From Prevotella denticola (GTDB taxonomy: Bacteria; Bacteroidota; Bacteroidia; Bacteroidales; Bacteroidaceae), in assembly GCF_900454835.1 (NCBI RefSeq), contig NZ_UGTM01000001.1:310501-374500 (forward strand): a DNA stretch of 64,000 nucleotides, in the 5' to 3' direction. Made by a program: the position numbers and the translations under genes. This document shows positions 56,708 through 64,000 of the stretch, piece after piece. The notes below the pieces were generated by a model. It did no database searches. It saw only the letters and a program-made list of their open reading frames with translations, and had not been told where the DNA came from. The stretch's first letter is position 1; the number at the start of each line of letters is the position of its first letter.

Positions 56708-57070
56708 ATGAGAATTATTACTTTAGTTATTGGTAACAAAGGAGCAGGAAAGTCAAAATGGATTCTTGAAAAGAAAGATGAAATGCTTTCTGAAGGATGG
56801 AAACAAATAGATGCCAAAAAAGAAGCAGATTACAATCAAGCTATCTTCGCTTTAAAGTCTCCAATAGGTGAGGTCGCTATTTTAAACTCAGGCTCAGATA
56901 GAAAGGATATTATAGATGAGTTCGGAACGTTCTTATCTCAACATGAAGAAGTGTTACGAATATTTACAGCAATTCGACCACAGAGTATAAATCCTCATCT
57001 CTACAAGAGGATGAGGACAGATGTGCTAAACATTCAAGATGATGATATTGAAGAACGAATAGAATTATAG
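56708..57070 (+). CDS. Small P-loop protein, unknown function
   Basis: This 120-residue protein begins MRIITLVIGNKGAGKSKWIL, a clear P-loop GNKGAGKS (9-16). There is no obvious Walker B (hhhhD) and no DEAD/SF motif; the C-terminus is acidic (NIQDDDIEERIEL). The length would suit a small nucleoside kinase-like or regulatory NTPase. The gene is AT-rich compared with the genes left of dnaK and starts 20 bp past the dnaK terminator. I do not recognise the family. Confidence 0.6.
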   Translation: MRIITLVIGNKGAGKSKWILEKKDEMLSEGWKQIDAKKEADYNQAIFALKSPIGEVAILNSGSDRKDIIDEFGTFLSQHEEVLRIFTAIRPQSINPHLYKRMRTDVLNIQDDDIEERIEL

Positions 57071-57573
57071 AACAAATTAAGATAATTGTAATGATGAGTC
57101 GCAACAGTCTTAAAGATATTGTTGCGACTTGTTAGTTATAAATAATAACCCTATAGTCCTTAAACAATACAACCAATTAATCTACGATTACTAACTTTGC
57201 ACTGGTACTTACTGTGAGAAAACCAGCCTGTGCTTGTTCACACAACCTACACGCTGCCCAAAATGATTAAAAAAAAGTGGTATGTAGCTTTTTATGTTTA
57301 TGTGGGAATGGATGTACAGTTTAACTGCTCGTGGTGGCTATTCCTGTAATGAAATGTTTTAGTGAGGAGTCTTTTGTCTGTATCATATCTTTACTCAACA
57401 TGGGATAATCTAAATCAAAAATATATTAGATATACAGTATTTTAAGTATATCATTTTGGCTCTTTGGGATGTAGGAAGTATATTTGTGTCGATTTTGTGA
57501 TATATTGGTTATTACTGTTCATGTATATCTTGTTATTTATGTAATCTGTGATTATTGATAGCATTTAAGCAAT
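57071..57573. other. AT-rich gap with a gene remnant
   Basis: It is AT-rich and carries a degenerate fragment of the DUF6078 gene (57153-57265, listed separately). Beyond it there is no clear gene; the sequence up to the protease gene contains many TA-rich words. Confidence 0.5.
57153..57265 (+). pseudogene. Decayed 5' fragment of a DUF6078-type gene
   Basis: The sequence aligns with the first 110 bp of the gene at 58434 with no gaps I can see. Where the intact copy has ATGACCCAAGAAGAATACGA, this one has ATAGTCCTTAAACAATACAA, and ACTGTGAGAAAACCAGCCTG replaces ACTGCGAGAAAGCCAGCCAG. The start codon is lost and TAG/TAA codons are present, so the fragment is not expressed as protein. It shows that the gene was once present twice here. 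Confidence 0.75.
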
Positions 57574-58407
57574 ATGAAAGAAAACATCGTCATCAAGTAT
57601 CGCCATACGGTACTTTTCTATCTCTTGGCAACCCTTATCCCATGGATATTCTGGTTTGCTGCCAGTTATGTAAGTCATCATGTAGTTTATTCAGAAAGCA
57701 CATGGGCAGCCCCATTGCTGGGAGTGGCTGGACTTTGCTTCCCAATGGTTCTAACCATTATGTTAGTCTCTCGACATCAAGATCTTCGGAAGGATTTCCT
57801 TGGACGATTCTTAAGTCTGTCGTTTGATAAGTGGCAATATTATCTCACAGCCTGTCTACTGATGCCTGCAAGTATCTTGTGTGCTATGGCAGTATCTCTG
57901 TTGTTCGGTTACAGTCCATCGCAATTCATTATTACAGGTCATTACACCTTCACTTCGGGTGTCTTTCCTGTATGGTTTCTCCTTATTCTTGCACCTACAC
58001 TTGAGGAACTTGCGTGGCATGGTTATGGAACAGACTGCCTCCGTTCTCGAATGAGTCTCTTCAAAACATCTATGCTGTTTGCAGCTTATTGGGCAGTCTG
58101 GCATTTCCCTCTTGCAGGTATTAAAGATTATTATCACGCTAATGTAGTGAGTGAGGGCTGGCTTTATAGTCTGAACTTCATTGTTAGTATCTTTCCTTTT
58201 GTTATCTTGATGAACTGGCTTTATTATAAAACCAACCGAAATATCCTTGTTGCTATTATCTTTCATATTACAGCAGGATATTTCAATGAGATATTTTCTA
58301 CCCATCCCGACAGCAAGTGCATACAAACAATATTGTTACTTATCGTATCTATCATTGTTGTACTAAAAGACCGCCAACTCTTCTTTAAGAAGCGAGCATT
58401 GGCATAA
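57574..58407 (+). CDS. CPBP-family intramembrane protease
   Basis: This 277-residue membrane protein of the CPBP (Abi/Rce1-like) family has about eight hydrophobic segments. The catalytic Glu pair is seen in PTLEELAWHGYG (Glu144-Glu145), where His stands in place of the usual Arg of EExxxR. A second motif AVWHFPL (His177) and a third, IIFHITAGYFNE (His231), complete the site. Members act in prenyl-protein processing or in bacteriocin self-protection. AT content is high like the neighbouring accessory genes. The target is unknown. Confidence 0.8.
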   Translation: MKENIVIKYRHTVLFYLLATLIPWIFWFAASYVSHHVVYSESTWAAPLLGVAGLCFPMVLTIMLVSRHQDLRKDFLGRFLSLSFDKWQYYLTACLLMPASILCAMAVSLLFGYSPSQFIITGHYTFTSGVFPVWFLLILAPTLEELAWHGYGTDCLRSRMSLFKTSMLFAAYWAVWHFPLAGIKDYYHANVVSEGWLYSLNFIVSIFPFVILMNWLYYKTNRNILVAIIFHITAGYFNEIFSTHPDSKCIQTILLLIVSIIVVLKDRQLFFKKRALA

Positions 58408-58433
58408 TATCATTTATCCACAATATCTATCCT

Positions 58434-58892
58434 ATGACCCAAGAAGAATACGACCAATTATCCTACGACTACGCACACTGTGCTGGCACTCACTGCGAGA
58501 AAGCCAGCCAGTGCCTACATCATACCGCCTACACGATGCTCGGAACAAGCAGACGGGAGCGGTATATGGTGGTGAACGAGAAAGTGATAACGGAAAAGCA
58601 ATCCTGTCCTTTCTTCGACCCCGACCGCAAAGAACGTTTTGCATGGGGCATCTCACGCATCTATGACAACGTGCGGGTGGCCGATTTAGATGACATCCGA
58701 CAGAATCTTATCTATACCTTTGGCCGCACAGCCTATTATCGGATCAAGCGAGAGGAGCGTGTACTGACTGAGAGTGAGTAGGCGGAGATAAGAGATATCT
58801 TCACAGAGATGGGTTACGACAGCTCTGCAATTGAATTCGATAGTTATGAAGAACAGTATCCTTCACTTATGCGCCCCTATAAGTATGTATAG
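58434..58892 (+). pseudogene. DUF6078-like gene interrupted by an in-frame TAG
   Basis: The first 115 codons read MTQEEYDQLSYDYAHCAG... and end ERVLTESE before TAG at 58779-58781. The same frame then continues for 36 sense codons (AEIRDIFTEMGYDSSAIEF and on to RPYKYV) to a real stop at 58890. The post-stop part reads like a natural C-terminus. Cysteines in HCAGTHCEKASQCLHH suggest metal binding. I take the ancestral gene to be 151 or 152 residues, now truncated by a nonsense change; a shortened 115-residue protein may still be made. The name DUF6078 is from memory of the family pattern and less certain than the interruption. Confidence 0.65.
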
Positions 58893-59236
58893 ATTAAAAC
58901 TTCTCTCTGTAACCAAGCGATAGTGCTATCAGCTAGGCCCAAGAGTTTCATCAGTCTGAAACTATTGTTTCATACGTATGAAATTGGAGCTTCATTAGTA
59001 TGAAACTCAAGTTTGTTATAAGCTAAGTAGAAGTTATCGTTACAGCAGGGTACGTATTAAATAATAGGAAAGAGGAGAAATATCTCTTCTTCTTCGTTCT
59101 TACACTAGATTATTGCTAAATTTGCAGTCGTCCTATAGTAGGTTATAGCTACTAACAGGTGGTATTAACGAACATAAAATCGTTGTGCAATAATTATAGG
59201 ATAGTCAAATATAGTAAGTTGAATAATTAAAATTCC
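58893..59236. other. Gap with a 22-bp palindrome array
   Basis: This gap contains the array at 58945-59006 and an AT-rich stretch with the complementary words AAAGAGGAGAAATA and TATCTCTTCTT near 59070. No gene is seen. Confidence 0.5.
58945..59006. repeat. 22-bp-pitch array of GTTTCATnnGTnTGAAAC palindromes, three units
   Basis: The 18-bp units start at 58945, 58967 and 58989, exactly 22 bp apart: GTTTCATCAGTCTGAAAC, GTTTCATACGTATGAAAT and GCTTCATTAGTATGAAAC. Each is a near-perfect palindrome. Confidence 0.93.
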
Positions 59237-59611
59237 ATGATTAAAATTCCATGTATGGAAGAGTTAGAAAAAATATATAATACAGGATGGAGTGATTGGA
59301 AGTCTTTTCCAGATCCTAGAAAAGGGGAATACTTAATAGCCCCATTTGGAAGTGGAGTATATCAGCTTAGAAATACAAAAGTTGATAAGTATGTTTTATT
59401 CGGAAGAAGTGATAATGTGGCATATAGAATGTCTTCGCTACTACCTAAGCCTTTTGGAAAAGGAACACGTAAGAATGAAGATAAACGGAAATATGTTTTA
59501 AATAACTTAAATAATATAGAGTATCGAACAATATCATTTGTAGAACCCAACGATGCAAAATGGTTTGAAAGTTATATCAAGTCTGTTGAACAATATATTT
59601 TTAGCACATAA
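59237..59611 (+). CDS. GIY-YIG-like nuclease-domain protein, small
   Basis: This 124-residue protein shows a GVY triad (40-42), YVLFG (52-56), an Arg at AYRMSSLL (Arg64) and a Glu at WFESYIK (Glu111). That is the order and spacing of GIY-YIG nucleases, but the second half-motif is YVLFG instead of YIG, so catalysis is uncertain. Composition is AT-rich, suggesting transfer. There is no attached DNA-binding domain. It is adjacent to broken genes; an intron-homing or phage-derived origin is conceivable. Confidence 0.6.
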   Translation: MIKIPCMEELEKIYNTGWSDWKSFPDPRKGEYLIAPFGSGVYQLRNTKVDKYVLFGRSDNVAYRMSSLLPKPFGKGTRKNEDKRKYVLNNLNNIEYRTISFVEPNDAKWFESYIKSVEQYIFST

Positions 59612-59627
59612 GATAGTTGGGGCATTT

Positions 59628-59894
59628 ATGACAGAGCACCCAGAGCAACATAAGAAATTAATCCACTCCTTCAACGACCGTGAAGTAAGGGCGATATGGG
59701 ACGAGGAACGCAATAAACGGTGGCTCTCTGTACTTGATATCATTGCTGCCATCAACGAGCAGGATGATTATCAAAAGACGAGAAACTATTGGAAATATCT
59801 CAAAACAAAGTTGAAAAAGAAAACAGTGAACTGGTTAGTGCCACTAACCAGTTGAAACTGCAAGCTCCAGAATAGAAAACGACGATTAATGCAT
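59628..59894 (+). pseudogene. BRO-N-like gene fragment with frameshift
   Basis: An ATG at 59628 opens MTEHPEQHKKLIHSFNDREV and continues RAIWDEERNKRWLSVLDIIA, the conserved N-terminus of BRO-N/DinD-type phage or SOS-related proteins. After KTKLKKK the frame is lost: deletion of one base turns the expected ENSELVSATNQLKLQAP into TVNWLVPLTS-stop. Corrected, the homology continues to a TAG near 59873, and again to an RRLM-like stretch. The 3' part of the gene is missing. Clearly a decayed gene. Confidence 0.75.
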
Positions 59895-59895
59895 T

Positions 59896-60380
59896 ATGAG
59901 CATATCTGTTAACAAAGGAAAAGAACTCGTGAGGTGTGCTGCCGCCTTGGCTTGTCAGTTACACAAAGGACAGGTGGACAAAGCTGGAGTAGATTACTTC
60001 AGCGGGGCATCTTACGATTGTTGCTAAGATGAGACAAACCTGGCAAGAACAAGTGGTTGGCTATCTCGCTTGATGCAAGCGAAGAAACTCCGAACACGGT
60101 CGATGAGGTTCTGAACTTATTGGAAGAGAAGTCGGAAATACCACTGTCTGCTGCAGAAAGAGAAGAGTTAACTGTGGCTTTGCGGTTACTCAATCACCAC
60201 TTCGCACCTGATAGGGAAACGTATATCCATCGTATCAAAGACAACCCTCTCGCAACCGCCGTAAAGCTGCACGACCTTACGCATAATATGGATCTGTCTC
60301 GTCTGCCTAACCCAACAGAAAAGGATTATGAACGGGTAGCACGTTACAAAAAGGAGTAGGATTATCTGAATAAAATATAA
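59896..60380 (+). pseudogene. HD-domain protein pseudogene (two frameshifts and a nonsense codon)
   Basis: Read with corrections, the fragment gives MSISVNKGKELVRCAAALAC, QLHKGQVDKAGVDYFSG, HLTIVAKMRQTWQEQVVGYL, then HDASEETPNTVDEVLNLLEE and a helical C-terminal part containing AVKLHDLTHNMDLSRLP. HDASE and the KLHDLTHN segment are HD-hydrolase motifs, as in ppGpp hydrolase-like proteins. Disruptions: an extra G near 60006, two or so extra bases near 60070, and TAG at 60357 where a Tyr codon is expected, after which DYLNKI-stop follows to 60380. It is non-functional. Confidence 0.75.
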
Positions 60381-60428
60381 CATCACATATAACTATGAGG
60401 AAAGCAAAACTAAGAAGGTAGATCGTTC

Positions 60429-61421
60429 TCAGTTGTTCTTATTAATCAGGTTCACCACTACCTTTACCATGACATCTTTCTCCTCCGTCCGGCTCTCGGC
60501 AATCATGAGCGTGAGCGCAACGAGCGTATTGTCGGCAATGCGCTTGGAACCGTTTTTATGATAGAGGATGCCATTATTGTTCATAAACCAGAGGAAAAGC
60601 GTAGCGGCAATGCGTTTGTTACCGTCAGAGAACGAGTGGTTTTTGGTTACGAGATAGAGCAGCATGGCAGCTTTCTCTTCTACACTGGGATATAGCTCCA
60701 CACCGCTGAAAGTCTGATAGATCTGTCCAATAGAGCTTTTGAAGGATTCGTCTTTCTCGTTACCGAAGAGAGCTGATCCACCGAACTTCTCACGGAGAAT
60801 CTCTATCTCGTGCATGGCGTTCTCATAAGTGGCATGGAAGAGTTCCTCACTGGTTGTCTTGTTGATGTTCAGCCGTTGATAGTCATAGTCATCCAGTGTG
60901 TCAAGGGCATAGGTATAATCCACTATCACATCAAAGAGGGCATGGTTCTCGTCGTTTGTGGAGACAGGCTGCAGCTCTATCGTCCTGCCCACCACCTGCA
61001 CCAGTTGTCGCAGTTCGGCTATCTGCTGCTGGCGGATGCGTTCGTTCACGGCATACCCATTGATGAGATACTGCTTCAGGACGTTGTTAGCCCAACGTCG
61101 GAATTCTACACCTTGACAACTCCTGACACGATAGCCTACGGATGTTACCATCTCCAAATTATAGTATTCTACTTGATAGGTTTTGCCGTCTTGGGCAGTT
61201 GTCGCAAATTTTGCGACAACTGAATCCATACCCTTTAGTTCCTCCTTTAGGGCATTGCTGATGTGCTTGCCTATTGTCTTTACATCACGGTCAAACAATT
61301 TTGCAAGTTGCTGTCGGTTAAGCCAGACGCTCTCTCCCTCCAGCTTGACATCAAGCTGTGTTTGTCCGTCTTCACTCTGATAGATTATAATTTCGTTGTT
61401 TAGGTTTATTGGCTCGTTCAT
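60429..61421 (-). CDS. RhuM-Fic family protein (Fic/DOC domain with RhuM N-terminus)
   Basis: The ATG at 61421 (MNEPINLNNEI) lies after the -7 element, so the upstream ATG at 61475 is not used. The product is 330 residues. The N-terminal part contains the RhuM-type stretch VWLNRQQLAKLF and VEYYNLEMVTSVGYRV. The C-terminal part has the Fic motif HSFSDGNKRIAA (His262 to Arg270), the HxFxDGNKR form used by Doc-like toxins that modify proteins by AMPylation or phosphorylation. It is inferred to be a toxin-like or effector protein in the conflict zone. No separate antitoxin gene is seen, so an inhibitory helix within the protein is possible. Confidence 0.82.
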   Translation of the reverse strand: MNEPINLNNEIIIYQSEDGQTQLDVKLEGESVWLNRQQLAKLFDRDVKTIGKHISNALKEELKGMDSVVAKFATTAQDGKTYQVEYYNLEMVTSVGYRVRSCQGVEFRRWANNVLKQYLINGYAVNERIRQQQIAELRQLVQVVGRTIELQPVSTNDENHALFDVIVDYTYALDTLDDYDYQRLNINKTTSEELFHATYENAMHEIEILREKFGGSALFGNEKDESFKSSIGQIYQTFSGVELYPSVEEKAAMLLYLVTKNHSFSDGNKRIAATLFLWFMNNNGILYHKNGSKRIADNTLVALTLMIAESRTEEKDVMVKVVVNLINKNN

Positions 61422-61441
61422 AGTTATTACTTGTTTGGGCG

Positions 61442-61449
61442 CAAAGTTA
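61442..61449 (-). promoter_or_regulatory. -7 element TAACTTTG of the RhuM-Fic gene
   Basis: On the minus strand TAACTTTGC lies 21 bp before the ATG at 61421. Confidence 0.55.
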
Positions 61450-61592
61450 CATAATTTTTTCTGTCTGTACAGCATTCCATTATAACAAATTGGAGTCCCT
61501 CCTAAGATGCCTCTATCTTCTTATGTCTCATACCGATATTTTTATTAATTTTGTATTGTTAAAGAGAGAATACAGTTACTTATTTGGAATTG

Positions 61593-61600
61593 TACTTTTG
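61593..61600 (+). promoter_or_regulatory. -7 element TACTTTTG of the TOTE-type gene
   Basis: TACTTTTG lies 42 bp before the ATG at 61642. Confidence 0.5.
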
Positions 61601-61641
61601 CATTTGAAAAGAGCAATATCCACACCTGACAATAGAAGCCT

Positions 61642-64000
61642 ATGATGAATAATGAACAATATCAACAGCTTCTCCTGCGTTACGAAGCATTAGAAAGAGA
61701 AAACGAACGGTTGAAAGTTCTGCTCCGTAAACATGGGATAACGTATGTGCCAGATAGGATTAAAATCCCTGACACATCACCTTACTCACCCATTTCTTTC
61801 CCTCCAGTTCGACTCTCTCTTGATGGGAAGATCCGGTTATTCCGTAGTCTTTTCAGAGGAAGGGAAGATGTTTATGCAAGACGATGGCAAAGTCGGACTA
61901 CTGGCAAAGGTGGCTATCAGCCTGTTTGTACCAACGAATGGCGAACAGGTGTTTGTGACAAGCGGCAATATAAATGTGCTGAATGTCCCAATCGTAATTT
62001 TGAGACATTAAATGATAGAGCCGTTTACAGGCATTTAGAAGGTAGGAATGAGGATTGTCTTGATGTGATCGGGCTATACACCATAATGCCAGATAACTCT
62101 TGCGCTTTCTTGTGTACAGATTTCGATGATAAAAACTGTGAGCATGGTTACAAAGGTGATGTAAAGGCTTTTATAGATGTCTGCAAAGAGTGGAGTATTC
62201 CTTACGCCATTGAACGATCTCGTTCAGGAAACGGTGCACATGTGTGGATATTCTTTGAAGATGTTTTACCAGCTTATAAAGCACGACAAGTAGGAAGTGC
62301 TATTCTTACAGAAGCTATGAATCGGAATGGGCGAATGTCGTTCAAATCGTACGATCGTTTCTTTCCCAATCAAGACTATCTTCCTGAAGGGGGATTGGGT
62401 AACCTCGTTGCACTTCCCTTGCAGGGACGTGCCCGAAGAAAGTTGAATACTGTTTTCGTTGATGATGACTTCCTTGCTTATCAAGACCAGTGGGCTTTCC
62501 TTTCTCAAATTAAGAAGATGACAGCAGGGACAGTTGAGAAAGTCTTAGCAGAGCATAGACAAGCAGAGCTGGGACCTTTATCTGTATCTGACGAACAGAA
62601 ACCTTGGACACCACCAATTGTGCAACCTATTGGTAATAGCGACATCTATGAAAACGTAGAAATAGTTAAAGCCGATAAACTGTATATTCCGATAAAGGCT
62701 GTGTCGGCAAAGGTGCTGAATCATCTGAAGCGTATTGCTGCTTTTAAGAACCCGGAGTATTATCGGAGACAGGCAATGCGCTTGTCCACTTATTCTGTGC
62801 CGCGTGTTATATCTTGTTGTGAGTTTACTGACGATTATTTACTGATGCCGCGTGGTTGCGAAGATGCCGTTACCTCCTTTTTGAATAAAAATAATATTGA
62901 CTTCACACTGACGGACAAAACCCAACCTGGACAGCCTGTTTCCGTTACATTCCAGGGTGAGCTGCGCACAGAGCAGCAACAGGCTGTTAATTGTATTTCT
63001 GCATTCGATAATGGCGTTCTTTACGCTACAACAGCGTTCGGCAAGACTGTTGCGGCTGCAGCACTCATAGCGTATAAGAAAGTCAACACGCTGATACTCG
63101 TCCATTCAAAAGCCTTGCTGGGTCAGTGGAAAGAACGGTTATCAGAGTTTCTCAATATTGATTATCAAAAGCCAGACCGCCCGAAAAGAAGAGGAAGGTA
63201 TAAGGCGTTTTCGCCTATTGGTTGCCTTGATTCTACAGGTAATGTCTTACATGGAATGATAGACGTCGCCTTGATGCAATCGTGTTTAGATGGAGATGAG
63301 GTGAAACCGTTTGTACGTGATTATGGAATGGTGATAGTTGATGAGTGTCACCATGTCTCTTCCGTTACTTTTGAGCGTGTGTTGAAAGGCGTGACGGCTC
63401 GTTACGTGTATGGATTAACTGCTACACCGATTAGGAAAGACGGTCATCAGCCCATTATCTTTATGCAGTGCGGCCCTATCCGGTTCTCTGCAAATGCAGC
63501 AAGCCTGATGGCACAGCAAGGTTTCCATCGTTACTTTATTCCTCGGTTTACATCTTTCCGGCCACTTACAGAAGATAAACAGAATATCAGCTCGCTTTAT
63601 CAGTCTTTGGTGGATGATGAGGTTCGTAACAATCTGATTGTTGATGATGTGTGTAAGGCAGTAGATGCCGGGCGTATCCCAATGGTCCTCACCAGTAGGA
63701 CGGCACACGTTGAAATCCTTTCACAGATGTTGTATGACAGGGGCAAAGATGTCATTCGGTTGACGGGGTCCGGCACTGCTAAAGAGAAAAAGACTGCACT
63801 TCATCAATTGAGGATTGCTCCGGTAAAAAACAGACTGGTAGTTGTAGCTACGGGAAAATATGTCGGTGAAGGTTTTGATTACCCACGATTAGACACTTTG
63901 TTTCTTGCTCTGCCCATTTCATGGAAGGGACTTCTGGCACAGTATGCCGGTCGGCTTCATCGTGAATACCCCGGCAAAATAGATGTGCGTATCTACGATT
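61642..64000 (+). CDS. TOTE-type conflict-system protein: archaeo-eukaryotic primase + superfamily 2 helicase (C-terminus cut by window edge)
   Basis: The frame is open from ATG 61642 (MMNNEQYQQLLLRYE) to the window end, 786 codons. Order: a helical N-terminus (LRYEALERENERLKVLLRKH); a Cys-rich knuckle WRTGVCDKRQYKCAEC; a primase-polymerase domain with CTDFDD (Asp160, Asp162) and SRSGNGAHVWIFF (His200); a Walker A in TTAFGKTVAA (Lys468); VDECHH (567-571) of a DEAD/DEAH-type helicase; then a second RecA-like domain with RLHREYPGK. The combination of this AEP variety with an Ssl2-like helicase is the hallmark of the TOTE conflict systems. It is AT-rich and diverges from the RhuM-Fic gene. The C-terminal nuclease expected in some members would lie beyond the window. 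Confidence 0.9.
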   Translation, partial: MMNNEQYQQLLLRYEALERENERLKVLLRKHGITYVPDRIKIPDTSPYSPISFPPVRLSLDGKIRLFRSLFRGREDVYARRWQSRTTGKGGYQPVCTNEWRTGVCDKRQYKCAECPNRNFETLNDRAVYRHLEGRNEDCLDVIGLYTIMPDNSCAFLCTDFDDKNCEHGYKGDVKAFIDVCKEWSIPYAIERSRSGNGAHVWIFFEDVLPAYKARQVGSAILTEAMNRNGRMSFKSYDRFFPNQDYLPEGGLGNLVALPLQGRARRKLNTVFVDDDFLAYQDQWAFLSQIKKMTAGTVEKVLAEHRQAELGPLSVSDEQKPWTPPIVQPIGNSDIYENVEIVKADKLYIPIKAVSAKVLNHLKRIAAFKNPEYYRRQAMRLSTYSVPRVISCCEFTDDYLLMPRGCEDAVTSFLNKNNIDFTLTDKTQPGQPVSVTFQGELRTEQQQAVNCISAFDNGVLYATTAFGKTVAAAALIAYKKVNTLILVHSKALLGQWKERLSEFLNIDYQKPDRPKRRGRYKAFSPIGCLDSTGNVLHGMIDVALMQSCLDGDEVKPFVRDYGMVIVDECHHVSSVTFERVLKGVTARYVYGLTATPIRKDGHQPIIFMQCGPIRFSANAASLMAQQGFHRYFIPRFTSFRPLTEDKQNISSLYQSLVDDEVRNNLIVDDVCKAVDAGRIPMVLTSRTAHVEILSQMLYDRGKDVIRLTGSGTAKEKKTALHQLRIAPVKNRLVVVATGKYVGEGFDYPRLDTLFLALPISWKGLLAQYAGRLHREYPGKIDVRIYD

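Overview
The window looks like a chromosomal segment of a member of the Bacteroidales, most likely Prevotellaceae. The evidence is the gene content (two OmpA-family porins, fimbrillin-like surface lipoproteins, an HU-like protein with a long acidic tail, the dxs-trkA-trkH gene order, cysK next to metY), promoters of the Bacteroidota TTTG/TAnnTTTG type, and the near absence of Shine-Dalgarno sequences. The species was not identified.

Layout. 0-5.6 kb, minus strand: a CPA2 antiporter, LolD, CvfB and TcdA. 6-10 kb, plus strand: asd and a fused lipoate ligase/lipoyl synthase, with a small FMN-binding protein between them. 10-20.3 kb, minus strand: an OmpA porin, then a long run guaB - PPIase - SurA - OstA - small membrane protein - mutL that links purine synthesis, outer-membrane biogenesis and mismatch repair. 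20.8-26.8 kb: dps, then purB - RNA pseudouridine synthase - asnS, and two identical tRNA-Val genes. 27.3-51 kb: two inverted copies of a surface lipoprotein operon flank about 19 kb of mostly core genes (HU-like protein, metY-cysK, an ATPase/DUF4435 pair, dxs-trkA-trkH, OmpA, PAP2 phosphatase, MATE, FKBP, glyS). 51.6-56.6 kb: parC-like topoisomerase subunit A and dnaK. 56.7-64 kb: an AT-richer accessory zone with a P-loop protein, a CPBP protease, a broken DUF6078 gene and a second remnant of it, a GIY-YIG-like protein, BRO-N and HD-domain remnants, a RhuM-Fic protein, and the first 786 codons of a TOTE-type primase-helicase that runs off the end.

Four observations stand out. (1) The TOTE-type primase-helicase and its accessory surroundings look like a defence or conflict island, and a sharp change of leucine codon use inside dnaK suggests a recombination boundary next to it. 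(2) The ATPase + DUF4435 pair at 33.5-35.3 kb has the domain composition of the anti-phage system PARIS. (3) The two lipoprotein operons carry a long (AC)n tract in their leaders, 17 copies in one and 29 in the other, together with an unnamed small acidic protein gene; this looks like a contingency locus. (4) At least seven intergenic gaps hold short arrays whose units repeat at almost exactly 22 bp, with different sequences at each locus but the same pitch, and several spacers inside operons hold 9- or 10-bp arrays. I do not recognise this architecture.

All calls rest on reading the sequence and translations by eye. No database search was run.
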